A DNA stretch of 64,000 bases from an uncultured Caulobacter sp. (GTDB taxonomy: Bacteria; Pseudomonadota; Alphaproteobacteria; Caulobacterales; Caulobacteraceae): positions 224,458-288,457 of the forward strand of contig CAJYMH010000021.1 of NCBI GenBank assembly GCA_913776195.1. Reading direction: 5' to 3'. The translations under genes were made by a program, and so were the position numbers. Every line of letters starts with the position of its first letter. Position 1 is the first letter of the stretch. This document shows positions 39,177 to 47,284 of this stretch, piece after piece. Below the pieces are notes generated by a model. It saw only the letters and a list, made by a program, of their open reading frames with translations. It was not told where the DNA came from and ran no database searches.

Positions 39177-39205
39177 TCTTCGCCAGATGTGTTCCGCCGG
39201 TTACC
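39177..39205 (-). promoter_or_regulatory. SigF-type promoter of sigF-nrsF
   Basis: On the minus strand: GGTAAC, 17 bp, CGAAGA. The -10 end is 19 bases from the sigF start, giving a short leader. It is back-to-back with the bufA1 promoter, with the -35 elements 39 bp apart. Confidence 0.7.
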
Positions 39206-39244
39206 GCCATCGAAGATTTATTTTCCGGCGTGCGCTTCGCGCTT

Positions 39245-39274
39245 TGTAACGGACTGGCGCAGCGCCGCGAAGAA
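39245..39274 (+). promoter_or_regulatory. SigF-type promoter of bufA1-doxX
   Basis: TGTAAC (39245-39250), 17 bp, CGAAGAA (39268-39274). Sequence and spacing are the same as the site before bufA2. It gives an untranslated leader of about 80 nt before ATG 39363. Confidence 0.72.
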
Positions 39275-39362
39275 GCCCCGTGACCTGCCCAGCCGCCTCG
39301 CGGGGTCATGCGCCATCGCGTTGAAGCGACGGATGGCGACGAGGCCTATCGGAAGTCGTCTC

Positions 39363-39629
39363 ATGCAAACCACCCACGCCGCCCTCGCCGCGACCATGGC
39401 GCTCGCCCTGGCGAGCGTCGCCCATGCGGCCGAAACCAAGCCGACAGAAAAGTGCTACGGCGTCGCGCTCGCCGGCCAGAATGACTGCGCCGCCGGTCCA
39501 GGCACCTCCTGCGCCGGGACATCCAAAATCGACTACCAGGGCGACGCCTGGAAGCTGGTCGACAAAGGGACCTGCACCAAGATCAAGACGCCCAAGGGCG
39601 TTGGCTCGCTGACCCCGAAGCCCCGATGA
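39363..39629 (+). CDS. bufA1: DUF2282 bufferin precursor BufA1
   Basis: 88 aa. A signal peptide (cleavage after VAHA) is followed by a short cysteine-bearing region: [19 protein letters not shown], then TSCAGTS and a final GTCTKI (four Cys). The DUF2282 pattern KCYG..AGQNDCA is the bufferin-1 precursor type. In Caulobacter such peptides are modified at cysteines by an MNIO enzyme, exported and bind copper. ATG 39363 has GGAAG about 8 bases upstream; ATG 39333 is the alternative. It is coupled to doxX by ATGA. Confidence 0.85.
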   Translation: MQTTHAALAATMALALASVAHAAETKPTEKCYGVALAGQNDCAAGPGTSCAGTSKIDYQGDAWKLVDKGTCTKIKTPKGVGSLTPKPR

Positions 39630-40075
39630 AACTGCTGGAGCTTGGCGCGCGCCAGGCGCGGCGCATCCTTCCTGATGCGCTGCTGCTCCTCGCCGCGCGG
39701 CTGGGCGTCGCCAGCGTGTTCTTCCTTTCCGGGCGCACGAAGGTCGAGGGTTTGATCACCCTCAAGCCGTCGACTTTCGCCTTGTTCGAGACTGAATACG
39801 CGCTGCCGCTCATTCCACCGAATCTGGCCGCCTACGCGGCGACCTACGCCGAGCATCTGTTCCCGATCCTGCTGGTCGTAGGCCTCCTGACCCGGTGGGC
39901 TTCGGGCGCCTTGCTGGTGATGACGCTTGTGATCCAAGTCTTTGTCTATCCGGACGCCTGGGCCACTCACCTGACCTGGTGCGCGCTGCTGCTGCCCCTG
40001 ATCGCCCATGGCGGCGGAGCCTGGTCGCTAGATCGTCTGATCGGGCGGACATCCCCTGCGCCGCGCCCGAACTGA
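39626..40075 (+). CDS. DoxX family membrane protein of the bufferin operon
   Basis: 149 aa with four membrane helices. The DoxX pattern is seen in [19 protein letters not shown], a [19 protein letters not shown] segment and a C-terminal [11 protein letters not shown]. DoxX proteins are frequent companions of DUF692/DUF2063 genes, with an unclear role, perhaps redox chemistry or quinone interaction at the membrane. Four-base overlap with bufA1. The second SigF-type promoter starts 4 bases after its stop. Confidence 0.83.
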   Translation: MKLLELGARQARRILPDALLLLAARLGVASVFFLSGRTKVEGLITLKPSTFALFETEYALPLIPPNLAAYAATYAEHLFPILLVVGLLTRWASGALLVMTLVIQVFVYPDAWATHLTWCALLLPLIAHGGGAWSLDRLIGRTSPAPRPN

Positions 40076-40078
40076 GCC

Positions 40079-40108
40079 TGTAACCGCGATCGCAAAGCTC
40101 GCGAAGAA
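40079..40108 (+). promoter_or_regulatory. SigF-type promoter of bufA2-bufB-bufC
   Basis: TGTAAC (40079-40084), 17 bp, CGAAGAA (40102-40108). It is identical in both boxes and spacing to the bufA1 promoter. A small hairpin AGGTCC/GGACCT (40112-40128) lies in the leader before ATG 40147. Confidence 0.72.
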
Positions 40109-40146
40109 GGAAGGTCCCGTAAGGACCTAATCACTGGAGACAAACA

Positions 40147-40416
40147 ATGATCCAAACGAAATCCACCGCCGGCCTGGCGGCGGCCGCCGCCCTCCTGGCC
40201 CTCGCATCCGCCTCGCCTACCTCGGCCCAGGCTCCGGCCCAAGGCGCGGCCAAGCTCGAGCACTGCTATGGCGTCAACAGCTGCAAGGGGACCAGCGACT
40301 GCAAGACCGCCAAGAACGAATGCCGCGGTCAAAACAGCTGCAAGGGCGAAGGCTTCAAAGCCATGACCAAGGACGCCTGCATCGCGGCGGGCGGCAGCCT
40401 GACCTCGCCTAAGTAG
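40147..40416 (+). CDS. bufA2: Cysteine-rich bufferin precursor BufA2-like
   Basis: 89 aa. A signal peptide (cleavage near SAQA) is followed by a mature peptide with six cysteines in a repeating pattern: HCYGVNSCKGTSDCKT, NECRGQNSCKGEGF and DACIAAGG. The CKGxxxCK/GQNSCKG repeats mark the second bufferin precursor type. This is distinct from the DUF2282 peptide upstream but shares the CYGV start. GGAG precedes ATG 40147. It is followed two bases after the stop by an upstream in-frame ATG of bufB, so it is in the same operon. Confidence 0.83.
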   Translation: MIQTKSTAGLAAAAALLALASASPTSAQAPAQGAAKLEHCYGVNSCKGTSDCKTAKNECRGQNSCKGEGFKAMTKDACIAAGGSLTSPK

Positions 40417-40474
40417 AATGGACGCCGCGCCGGGCCGTCCAGGCCGGGTGCGGCTCCTGTCGCACGGAGCTCCC

Positions 40475-41326
40475 ATGCCGCCCGCCAATCCAGCCTTTCA
40501 CGGCTACGGCCTCGGCCTGCGCCGGGAACACTATCGCCAGGTTCTCGAAAACGATGCTGAGCTCGACTTCGTGGAGGTGATTTCGGAGAACTTCATGGTC
40601 GATGGCGGTCAGCCGCGGAGCATTCTGCGGCAGGTGCGGGAACAACGGCCGGTGGCGCTCCACGGCGTGTCCATGTCCATCGGCTCAGCCGACGGACTTG
40701 ATCGGGACTATCTCGTCAGGCTGAAGGCTCTTGTCGATGAAATCGACCCGCTCTTCGTCTCAGACCATCTTAGCTGGTCGCGGTTCGCGAGCTTCAACGC
40801 GCATGATCTTCTTCCTCTGCCCTACACTGAAGAGGCGCTTGAGATCGTCTGCGCCAATATCGATCAGGCGCAAGATGTCCTTGGCAGGCGGATTCTTGTG
40901 GAAAATCCTTCGAGTTACGTCGCCTTCGCCGACGGCGCGATGAGCGAGTGGCGCTTCCTCGAGGTCATGTGCGCCCGCACGGGGTGCGACCTGCTTCTCG
41001 ACGTCAACAACATCTATGTCAGCGCGAGGAACCACCGCTTCGATCCGGCTGCATATCTGGAGGGTCTGCCCTTCGACCGGGTGCGTCAGATACATCTGGC
41101 GGGCCATAGCCAGGGCTTGGAGCTGTTGATCGACACGCACGATGCGGCCGTCTGCGATGCGGTTTGGCGACTCTATGAGGAGGTCGTCGCCCGCGTCGGC
41201 TCCGTGGCGACCATGATCGAGCGAGATGACGCCATCCCGCCGCTGAAGGATCTGCTCGAAGAATTGGCCGTGGCCCGCGCGATCGGTGAACGGAGCGCGG
41301 CTGTGCGCTTGCGGGCGGCGCAATGA
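40475..41326 (+). CDS. bufB: MNIO (DUF692) peptide-modifying enzyme BufB
   Basis: About 283 aa, the normal DUF692 length. It is a TIM-barrel with multinuclear iron ligands spread over VEVISENFM, ALHGVSMSIGS, VSDHLSWS, VENPSSYV, LLLDVNNIYVSA, HLAGHSQ, DTHDAAV and MIERDD. MNIO enzymes oxidise peptide cysteines; BufB converts core cysteines to thiooxazole-type groups in bufferins. ATG 40475 has GGAG six bases upstream; ATG 40418, just after bufA2, lacks one but would add 19 residues. It overlaps bufC by four bases. Confidence 0.9.
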   Translation: MPPANPAFHGYGLGLRREHYRQVLENDAELDFVEVISENFMVDGGQPRSILRQVREQRPVALHGVSMSIGSADGLDRDYLVRLKALVDEIDPLFVSDHLSWSRFASFNAHDLLPLPYTEEALEIVCANIDQAQDVLGRRILVENPSSYVAFADGAMSEWRFLEVMCARTGCDLLLDVNNIYVSARNHRFDPAAYLEGLPFDRVRQIHLAGHSQGLELLIDTHDAAVCDAVWRLYEEVVARVGSVATMIERDDAIPPLKDLLEELAVARAIGERSAAVRLRAAQ

Positions 41327-42114
41327 AACTGGCGGCATTGCAGTCTGATTTTCATGCCTGGCTGACGCGTGGCTCAGCATCCGCAGCCGACCGGCTTGGG
41401 GCGGGCCCGGGCCTTGTCGTCTATCAGAACAACTACCGGTCCCAACTGGTCAGCGCCTTGCGCGAAGCCTTGCCGCTCACTCTGACTTGGATCGGCGAGG
41501 AGGCCTTCGTTGGCGCGGCGGCCGGCTATATTGATCGTTCGCCGCCAAGCGCATGGACTTTGGACGCCTATGCGCCGGGCTTCGCACAAGCCCTTGCGGA
41601 ACATTTTCCCGGTGACCCGGAGGTGGCCGAACTGGCCTGGATCGAGACGGCTCTGGCTGAAGCCTTCGTGGCGGCGGACGCCGAACCCCTGACCCCAGAG
41701 AACCTTGCCCGCGTGGATTGGGAGCAAGCCCAGTTGCAGCTTCCTCCGTCTTTCCGGATGCGAACCGTGAGGACCAACGCCGAAGCAATTTGGACTGCTC
41801 TGTCGAGCGGCGCGTCGGCGCCTCAAGCGAGGATGCTGGACGCCCTTACAGGGCTGATCGTCTGGCGAAGAGGGTTCACCTGCTTCTTGAAGGCGATCGA
41901 CGACATCGAGGCTGCGGCCTTCGATCAAATCCACGCCAATCCCTCCTTTTCAGCGCTGTGCGAAAATCTTGTCGGAACGCTGGGCGAAGGCCGCGGACTT
42001 CAAGCGTCCTCGGCGTTCCTAGCGACCCTTCTGCAATTTGGGCTCCTAACGAGCATAGAGGCGCCTCGGGCCGACGCTTCCCCGGAAGGCGGCTCGCCGA
42101 CGCCTCAGCGGTGA
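41323..42114 (+). CDS. bufC: DUF2063 partner protein BufC
   Basis: About 263 aa. The N-terminal DUF2063 helical domain has LQSDFHAWLTRG, LVVYQNNYRSQLVSALREALP and the following region up to AWIETALAEAF. The C-terminal half is a winged-helix-like domain (SFSALCENLVGTLGEGRGLQ). DUF2063 proteins bind the leader or core of MNIO substrates and deliver them to the enzyme; despite a common DNA-binding label, that role is unlikely here. It is the last gene of the operon and is convergent with a LysR gene. Confidence 0.86.
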   Translation: MKLAALQSDFHAWLTRGSASAADRLGAGPGLVVYQNNYRSQLVSALREALPLTLTWIGEEAFVGAAAGYIDRSPPSAWTLDAYAPGFAQALAEHFPGDPEVAELAWIETALAEAFVAADAEPLTPENLARVDWEQAQLQLPPSFRMRTVRTNAEAIWTALSSGASAPQARMLDALTGLIVWRRGFTCFLKAIDDIEAAAFDQIHANPSFSALCENLVGTLGEGRGLQASSAFLATLLQFGLLTSIEAPRADASPEGGSPTPQR

Positions 42115-42157
42115 ACCCGCCGCGCTCGCCCTGCATCAGCAAGGATCTCGACCGCTC

Positions 42158-43030
42158 CTATCGGGCGAAGGCGGCGCTCAACGCTGAAAGGAACAGCCTC
42201 ACCTTCGGCGCTACAACTCTGGCGGCGGGATAGACCGCGGACACCGGCGGTGCGTGAGGCGACGCGTCGAGCTCAAGCGCTTCCAGGCGTCCAGTCTCCA
42301 GATCCGCCTTCGCCGACCAGTCAGACAACATGGCGACGCCAAGCCCCGCGCGGCACGCCGCATGAAGCCCGTCGATCGAGTCGCAGGCCAGACGCCCCGA
42401 CACACGCACGCGCTCGACGCCGGTCGGCCTGTCGAAATGCCAATGGCGGGCGCCGAGAATGGTCAGGCAGCTATGGGCGGCGAGATCGGCGGTCACGCGC
42501 GGGCGGCCATTGCGAGCCAGATAGTCAGGCGAAGCATACAGAAGGCGTCGCACCTTGCCGATGCGCCTGGCGATCAGACTGCTGTCCTTGAGATCGGCGA
42601 TGCGGATGGCCACGTCGAGGCCCTCGCTTACAAGATCGACCAACCGCTCAGTCAACTGCAGTTCGATACGTAGGTTCGGGTGCGCTTCGAGAAGAGCAGG
42701 CAGCATCGGCACGATGATCTCTCGCCCCAGCGCCGCTGGCGCGGTGGCGCGAAGGACGCCTGAAACCCCGGCGGTTCCAGGATGCAGGGCGGCCACGGCG
42801 GCGGCTTCCCGCTCCAGCAGATCCCGCGCGTGAGGAAGGAAGTCTTCGCCCTCCGCCGTCAAGGCGATGGCTCGGGTGGTCCGGTTCAACAACCTGACAC
42901 CAAGCTCGCGCTCCAAGGCGGCCAATCGCCGCGAAGCGACGACCGGTGCGACGTCAAGCCGACGCGCCGCTCCAGACAGGCTGCCCGTGGCGACGGCCTG
43001 CACGAGCACCGCCAATCCTTCCGTATCCAT
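42158..43030 (-). CDS. LysR family transcriptional regulator
   Basis: About 290 aa. The HTH domain has GLAVLVQAVATGSLSGAARRL, ASRRLAALERELGVRLLNRTTRAIALT. The effector domain has DVAIRIADLKDSSLIARRIGKV. It is the CrgA/PecT-like subgroup. ATG 43030 is chosen over ATG 43042. It is divergent from an SDR-EthD gene pair with a palindrome in between, suggesting local control. Confidence 0.9.
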   Translation of the reverse strand: MDTEGLAVLVQAVATGSLSGAARRLDVAPVVASRRLAALERELGVRLLNRTTRAIALTAEGEDFLPHARDLLEREAAAVAALHPGTAGVSGVLRATAPAALGREIIVPMLPALLEAHPNLRIELQLTERLVDLVSEGLDVAIRIADLKDSSLIARRIGKVRRLLYASPDYLARNGRPRVTADLAAHSCLTILGARHWHFDRPTGVERVRVSGRLACDSIDGLHAACRAGLGVAMLSDWSAKADLETGRLEALELDASPHAPPVSAVYPAARVVAPKVRLFLSALSAAFAR

Positions 43031-43045
43031 CGCCCATCCCAATCG

Positions 43046-43085
43046 AACTGAATTTATATCGTTTTCGTATCAACTGAATATTCAG
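43046..43085. promoter_or_regulatory. Candidate LysR operator (palindrome and repeated half-site)
   Basis: A perfect 12-bp palindrome CTGAATATTCAG lies at 43074-43085. The octamer AACTGAAT occurs at 43046 and again at 43072, overlapping the palindrome. The segment lies in the 121 bp gap between the LysR and SDR genes. Confidence 0.55.
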
Positions 43086-43151
43086 CTGCAGCAATTGCGA
43101 TGGCAATCGCTCGGCGTCAGGGTTGCTCCTCGGTATTTCGGGGAGTGCGTC

Positions 43152-43859
43152 ATGATCGATTTTTCCGGCCAGCGGATACTGGTCGTGGGCGGCAGCTCGG
43201 GAATTGGCTTCGCCACGGCGCGATTGGCGACGCAACTGAGCGCATCGGTCGTCATCGCGTCGCGTTCCTTGGAGAAATTGAGCGCGGCGGCGGCGGCCAT
43301 CGGCGTCCAGAGCCGCGCGCTGGATCTTACCGACAACGCCGCCGTGGAGACCTTCTTCGCCGACAGCGAAGCTTTCGACCATATTGTCGTGACCGGCTCG
43401 CAAGTCGGCATGGCCGCCGTGCGCGACTTGCCGCTGGATCAGGCCCTGGCGGCGATGGGCAGCAAGTTCTGGGGGTTCTACCATCTGGCTCGCGCCGCCA
43501 AGATCGCGCCGGGCGGATCCCTGAGCGTGGTGTCGGGATTTCTCGCGCATCGGCCGGCGGCTGGCCGAGCGTTGATGGGCGCGATCAACGCAGCGCTCGA
43601 AGCCCTGGTGCGTGGATTGGCGTTGGAGCTGAAGCCCGTCCGCGTCAACGCCGTATCGCCCGCCGTCGTCGCCACGGAAATGTGGGCCGGGTTGGATGAG
43701 GCGGCGCGTCTTGCGATGTTCGAACGCGTCTCCGCCAGCTACCCTGCGGGTCGCCCGGGTCATCCCGATGAGATCGCCCGGCAACTGCTGTTGCTCGCCG
43801 CCACCCCCTACGCCACAGGCACGGTCGTCGTTTTGGACGGCGGCGCAACCATCGCTTGA
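43152..43859 (+). CDS. Atypical short-chain dehydrogenase-like protein
   Basis: About 235 aa. The nucleotide-binding motif VVGGSSGIGFATARL is intact and the ending TGTVVVLDGGATI is SDR-like. At the active site the Tyr-xxx-Lys pair is absent: the segment reads SVVSGFLAHRPAAGRALMGAINAALEALV, split here only by reading. It belongs to a known SDR subgroup without the catalytic pair and may bind NAD(P) without classical catalysis. It is followed 12 bases later by an EthD gene. Confidence 0.82.
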   Translation: MIDFSGQRILVVGGSSGIGFATARLATQLSASVVIASRSLEKLSAAAAAIGVQSRALDLTDNAAVETFFADSEAFDHIVVTGSQVGMAAVRDLPLDQALAAMGSKFWGFYHLARAAKIAPGGSLSVVSGFLAHRPAAGRALMGAINAALEALVRGLALELKPVRVNAVSPAVVATEMWAGLDEAARLAMFERVSASYPAGRPGHPDEIARQLLLLAATPYATGTVVVLDGGATIA

Positions 43860-43871
43860 GGACCGGACGCG

Positions 43872-44465
43872 ATGTTTAAGCGCATGTCCACGCTGGTCCG
43901 CAGACCAGACCAAGACCGGGCGACCTTCTCGCGCCTGTGGGAACGGCATGCCGCGCCGGTGTCCGGCCTGCCCCGGGTGCGCGGCTATATCCAGAACCAC
44001 ATTGAGGAGGAATTCAGCGCCGCCGCGCCCATCCGCGCCGACGGGTTTGTCGAACTCCTGTGGGACAGCCCGGAGGACATGGCCGCCGCCTTCGCCAGCG
44101 AGGCCGCCAAGCCGATGGTTGAAGACGAGCCTGGCTTCCTGGGACACGGCTCAGGCTATGCGCTGCATACCGCCCTGCCATTGCGAGCCATGCCGGGCGG
44201 GAAGCTCATTCTCGCCGTTCTAGGCGACGACGTCGCCGCCATTCAGGCCGAAGCCGCCGACCTGGCGGGACTGACCGCCTCCGCGCTCGACACGGTGTCT
44301 AGTCTGATCGCCAAGCCTGGCATGACGCCCCCTCAGCCGGTCGATGCGTTCCTGCATCTGTGGTTCGGGGATCTGGAAACGGCGCGAACCGCCGCGCTCA
44401 GACTCGCGACAAGGAAAGATATCACGGCCGGGATCTACCGCGTCAGAACGATCCGCTTCGTATAG
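43872..44465 (+). CDS. EthD domain protein
   Basis: About 197 aa. The first half has an EthD/dimeric alpha-beta-barrel pattern: FKRMSTLVRRPDQDRATFSRLWERHAAP with GYIQNHI and a DGFVELLWDSPEDMAAAF strand-helix. The second half (PVDAFLHLWFGDLETARTAAL) looks like a diverged second copy. EthD-like proteins assist oxidative degradation of ethers, polyketides or aromatics. It is co-transcribed with the SDR-like gene. Confidence 0.75.
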   Translation: MFKRMSTLVRRPDQDRATFSRLWERHAAPVSGLPRVRGYIQNHIEEEFSAAAPIRADGFVELLWDSPEDMAAAFASEAAKPMVEDEPGFLGHGSGYALHTALPLRAMPGGKLILAVLGDDVAAIQAEAADLAGLTASALDTVSSLIAKPGMTPPQPVDAFLHLWFGDLETARTAALRLATRKDITAGIYRVRTIRFV

Positions 44466-44505
44466 CCCGCCACCCCGTTGTTCAGGACGGACTCCCGCCA
44501 AAGCC

Positions 44506-45213
44506 TCAGACAACCGCGCCGAACAGGCGTCCCACAACGGCCGTCGCGACCATTGCGAAAGCGCCCCAGAACGTGACGCGGACGGCGGCCTTGGCCATCG
44601 GAGCGCCTCCGACCCAGGCTCCGAGCGCGCCGAGCCCGGCCAGGGCGACGAGCGACGTCGTCGCGACCAAGATCGCGAGGAGCTGCATGGGCGCGGCGGC
44701 GGCGCAGATGACAGGCAGGATCGCGCCAGCCGCGAAGGTGGCGGCCGAGGTGAGCGCCGCCTGTACCGGCCTGGCCGCGCCGCCTTCCGATATGCCCAGT
44801 TCGTCACGAGCGTGCGCGGTCAAGGCGTCGGCTGCGGTCAATTGCTCGGCGACCGCCTTCGCCAGCGACGGCGTCAGACCGCGCGCGACGTAGATTTCGG
44901 TAAGCTCAGCGAGCTCCTGCTCCGGCATCGACGCAAGCTCGCCGCGCTCCTTGGCCAAGTCCGCCGCTTCCGAGTCCGCCTGCGAGCTCACTGAGACGAA
45001 TTCGCCCGCCGCCATGGACATGGCGCCGGCCACGAGACCCGCCACCCCCGCGATCAGCATCTCGCCGCGCCCTCCGCCGCTCGCGGCGGCCCCGACGCCG
45101 ATCATCAGGCTCGCGGTGGAGACAATGCCGTCGTTGGCTCCAAGAACCGCGGCCCTCAGCCAGCCGATGCGCGCCACCGCGTGCCGCTCGTCATGTCGTT
45201 TCAATCGAGTCAT
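44506..45213 (-). CDS. VIT family (CCC1-like) iron/manganese transporter
   Basis: About 235 aa. GWLRAAVLGANDGIVSTASLMIGV, AMSMAAGEFVSVSSQADSE and three C-terminal helices form the VIT/CCC1 layout. A cytoplasmic metal-binding helical domain (KERGELASMPEQELAELTEIYVARG) sits between helices 2 and 3. It probably exports Fe2+ or Mn2+ from the cytoplasm. No general-stress promoter was found upstream. Confidence 0.9.
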   Translation of the reverse strand: MTRLKRHDERHAVARIGWLRAAVLGANDGIVSTASLMIGVGAAASGGGRGEMLIAGVAGLVAGAMSMAAGEFVSVSSQADSEAADLAKERGELASMPEQELAELTEIYVARGLTPSLAKAVAEQLTAADALTAHARDELGISEGGAARPVQAALTSAATFAAGAILPVICAAAAPMQLLAILVATTSLVALAGLGALGAWVGGAPMAKAAVRVTFWGAFAMVATAVVGRLFGAVV

Positions 45214-45403
45214 CGTCAGCCCTCCCCGGCTTGAGAAACATCCGGCCCTTGACGGACGTCTGCGGCGGCGTCCCCGTGCGGATATTCACCTGCATTACGG
45301 GAAGGATCAAAGTGGGTGCGCGAAGCGTCGCGCCGCGCCTGGCGCCGCCGCCAAGTCTTAAGTCGGACCGACAGTTGCGCTAGGAAGGTCCTACGGGGGA
45401 CCT

Positions 45404-46042
45404 ATGCGCTCAGCCATCTACGCCCGACTGCAAGCCGTCGCCCGTCGCGAGAGCCGCGACGCCAGCATCGCGGACGATCTGGTGCAGGAGGCGATGGTCG
45501 CGGCGATAAGCGCCGGTCGCAACGATTTCGACGCGCCGGAGACCAGCCGTTGGCTGGTGGGCGTCATCCGCAACCAGGCACGCATGGCCGCGCGCGGGGC
45601 TATGCGCCGTCGACGCCGGGACGGCGAATGGCGCGCTCACTCCGGGGCGTCGACCGAATGCGGTCAGGCTCCGGATCTGGCGCGCCTGCTGGAGACCCTG
45701 CCCGCCTCGCTCAGGATCGTCGCCGCCCTTGCGCTGTCGGGTCATGACCGGCGCGAGATCGCCTACCTGCTTCGGGTCTCCGATACAGCCCTGCGCCAAC
45801 GCTTGATGGCGTTGAAACGTCGGTTCCTAGCCGAAGGCGTCGCAGCGCCGGCGGACCTTCCGGGCCTCAATCTCGACCTGGCTTACGGCCGCCTGCGCGA
45901 CGCGCTCCTGCCCCAGCTCCGGCGGCACGGCGGCGTGTTCGCCACCCACGATCCCGACGGACATCTTCTTGTCGTCGGCTGCTCACAAATCGGCCGGCGG
46001 CGGCAACAGACGATGCAACCACCAAACGGAGAGCATCCATGA
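45404..46042 (+). CDS. ECF-like RNA polymerase sigma factor
   Basis: About 212 aa. Region 2 has ASIADDLVQEAMVAAISAGR with ETSRWLVGVIRNQARMAAR. Region 4 has LSGHDRREIAYLLRVSDTALRQRLMALKRRF. The C-terminal 60 residues extend beyond region 4 and may be regulatory. No anti-sigma gene is adjacent. Its stop overlaps a VOC gene by four bases (ATGA), so the two are co-translated. Confidence 0.78.
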   Translation: MRSAIYARLQAVARRESRDASIADDLVQEAMVAAISAGRNDFDAPETSRWLVGVIRNQARMAARGAMRRRRRDGEWRAHSGASTECGQAPDLARLLETLPASLRIVAALALSGHDRREIAYLLRVSDTALRQRLMALKRRFLAEGVAAPADLPGLNLDLAYGRLRDALLPQLRRHGGVFATHDPDGHLLVVGCSQIGRRRQQTMQPPNGEHP

Positions 46043-46422
46043 GCTTCAAACCCAAAAGCGCCAGCATCGTTTTCTACGTGTCCGACATCGTGCGGACGGA
46101 GGCGTTCTACAACGAGACCTTCGGGCTGGATCTTCAGCGGGAGGAAGGCGCCGAGCCCTTCTGGCTGCAGGCGCAGCTCGAGGGCGGCCTGTCGCTCATC
46201 TTCTTCCAGATGGAAGGCAAGCGCGGCGACACCCCGGCCCTCGTCTTCGACGTGACTGAGGGCGGCATCGACGACATCGTCGCCGAGCTCGCCGCCAAGG
46301 GCGTCACCATCGTCACCCCCGTCAGCGAGGCCCCCGGCGGCTGGAGCGCGGACTTTCTGGACCCGGATGGCTTTGGCCTCGGCCTCTGGCAGTCGGGCGA
46401 ATTGCCGCGATCGCTGAAGTAA
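46039..46422 (+). CDS. VOC family (glyoxalase/bleomycin resistance-like) protein
   Basis: 127 aa. Two beta-alpha-beta modules: IVFYVSDIVRTEAFYNETFG and DDIVAELAAKGVTIVTPV, ending with DFLDPDGFGLGLWQ. Metal-binding residues typical of the fold (Glu/His) are only partly visible. It may bind or detoxify a small molecule. Its overlap with a sigma-factor gene suggests it could sense a ligand or be part of the same response. Confidence 0.83.
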   Translation: MSFKPKSASIVFYVSDIVRTEAFYNETFGLDLQREEGAEPFWLQAQLEGGLSLIFFQMEGKRGDTPALVFDVTEGGIDDIVAELAAKGVTIVTPVSEAPGGWSADFLDPDGFGLGLWQSGELPRSLK

Positions 46423-46429
46423 CCCTTCG

Positions 46430-47221
46430 CTACCCCAGCCAGCCCTCGATCATCATCCTCAGAGGGTTGGCTGGGTCGGCCAGCAGTTTGACCACCATGC
46501 CCAGACAGATCACCACCAGCAGCGGGCGGATCAGGCGCGGGCCGAAACGCATGGCGGCGTGGGAGCCGGCGCGTCCGCCGATGAGCTGACCCACCGCCAT
46601 CATCCCGCCCAGCAGCCACAGCACATGGCCGCCAGCGGCGAGCACGACCACCGACACCACGTTGCTCATCAGATTCAGGGCCTTGGTATTGGCGGTGGCG
46701 CGGGTCAGGCCCATACCCATCAACGACACCAGGCTGAGCGCGAAGAACGAGCCCGTGCCAGGACCAAAGAAGCCGTCATAGAACCCAATCCCGCACGCCA
46801 CGAAAGCGTACGCCAGAGGCGTCAGCCTGGCGTGAGCGTCCTCGTCGCCGGCGCGGGGCCCGAACAGGAAATAGAGCGCTATGCCCACCAGAAGGACCGG
46901 CAGCAGCACCATCAGCCAGCGGGCGTCCACCAGGGTGATGGCGTAGGCGCCTAGCGCCGCACCCACCAGGGTCAGAGCCAGCGGCCACTTCAGAATGGAG
47001 AAGCTGATCCTGCCCGCCCGCCAGTAGCTCCAGGTCGCTGAGGCCGTACCGACACTGCCCTGGACCTTGTTGGTGGCGATGGCCGCCACCGGGCTGACCC
47101 CGGCGGCCAGCAGGGCGGGCACGGTGATAAGTCCGCCGCCACCGGCGATGGCGTCCACGAACCCCGCCAGGGTCGCGGCCAGGCATAACAGCGCGATCAC
47201 GTCCGGCGCCATGTCGATCAT
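46430..47221 (-). CDS. TauE/SafE (TSUP) family permease
   Basis: About 263 aa with eight hydrophobic helices. The two family repeats are seen: GFVDAIAGGGGLITVPALLAAG with ATNKVQGSVGT, and GFYDGFFGPGTGSFFALSLV with RATANTKALNL. TSUP proteins export sulfite, sulfonates or other organic anions across the inner membrane. The start is ATG 47221 or 47212. Confidence 0.9.
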   Translation of the reverse strand: MIDMAPDVIALLCLAATLAGFVDAIAGGGGLITVPALLAAGVSPVAAIATNKVQGSVGTASATWSYWRAGRISFSILKWPLALTLVGAALGAYAITLVDARWLMVLLPVLLVGIALYFLFGPRAGDEDAHARLTPLAYAFVACGIGFYDGFFGPGTGSFFALSLVSLMGMGLTRATANTKALNLMSNVVSVVVLAAGGHVLWLLGGMMAVGQLIGGRAGSHAAMRFGPRLIRPLLVVICLGMVVKLLADPANPLRMMIEGWLG

Positions 47222-47284
47222 CGGCTCGCCCCCTTCAATCCCCGCGCGGGTCTATCACCGGGTGCTTGGGCGGGCCATGGACGA

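Noticed and set aside
41323..42114. bufC as a DNA-binding regulator
   Set aside because: The DUF2063 label suggests this, but its operon position and family knowledge support a peptide-binding partner of the MNIO enzyme.
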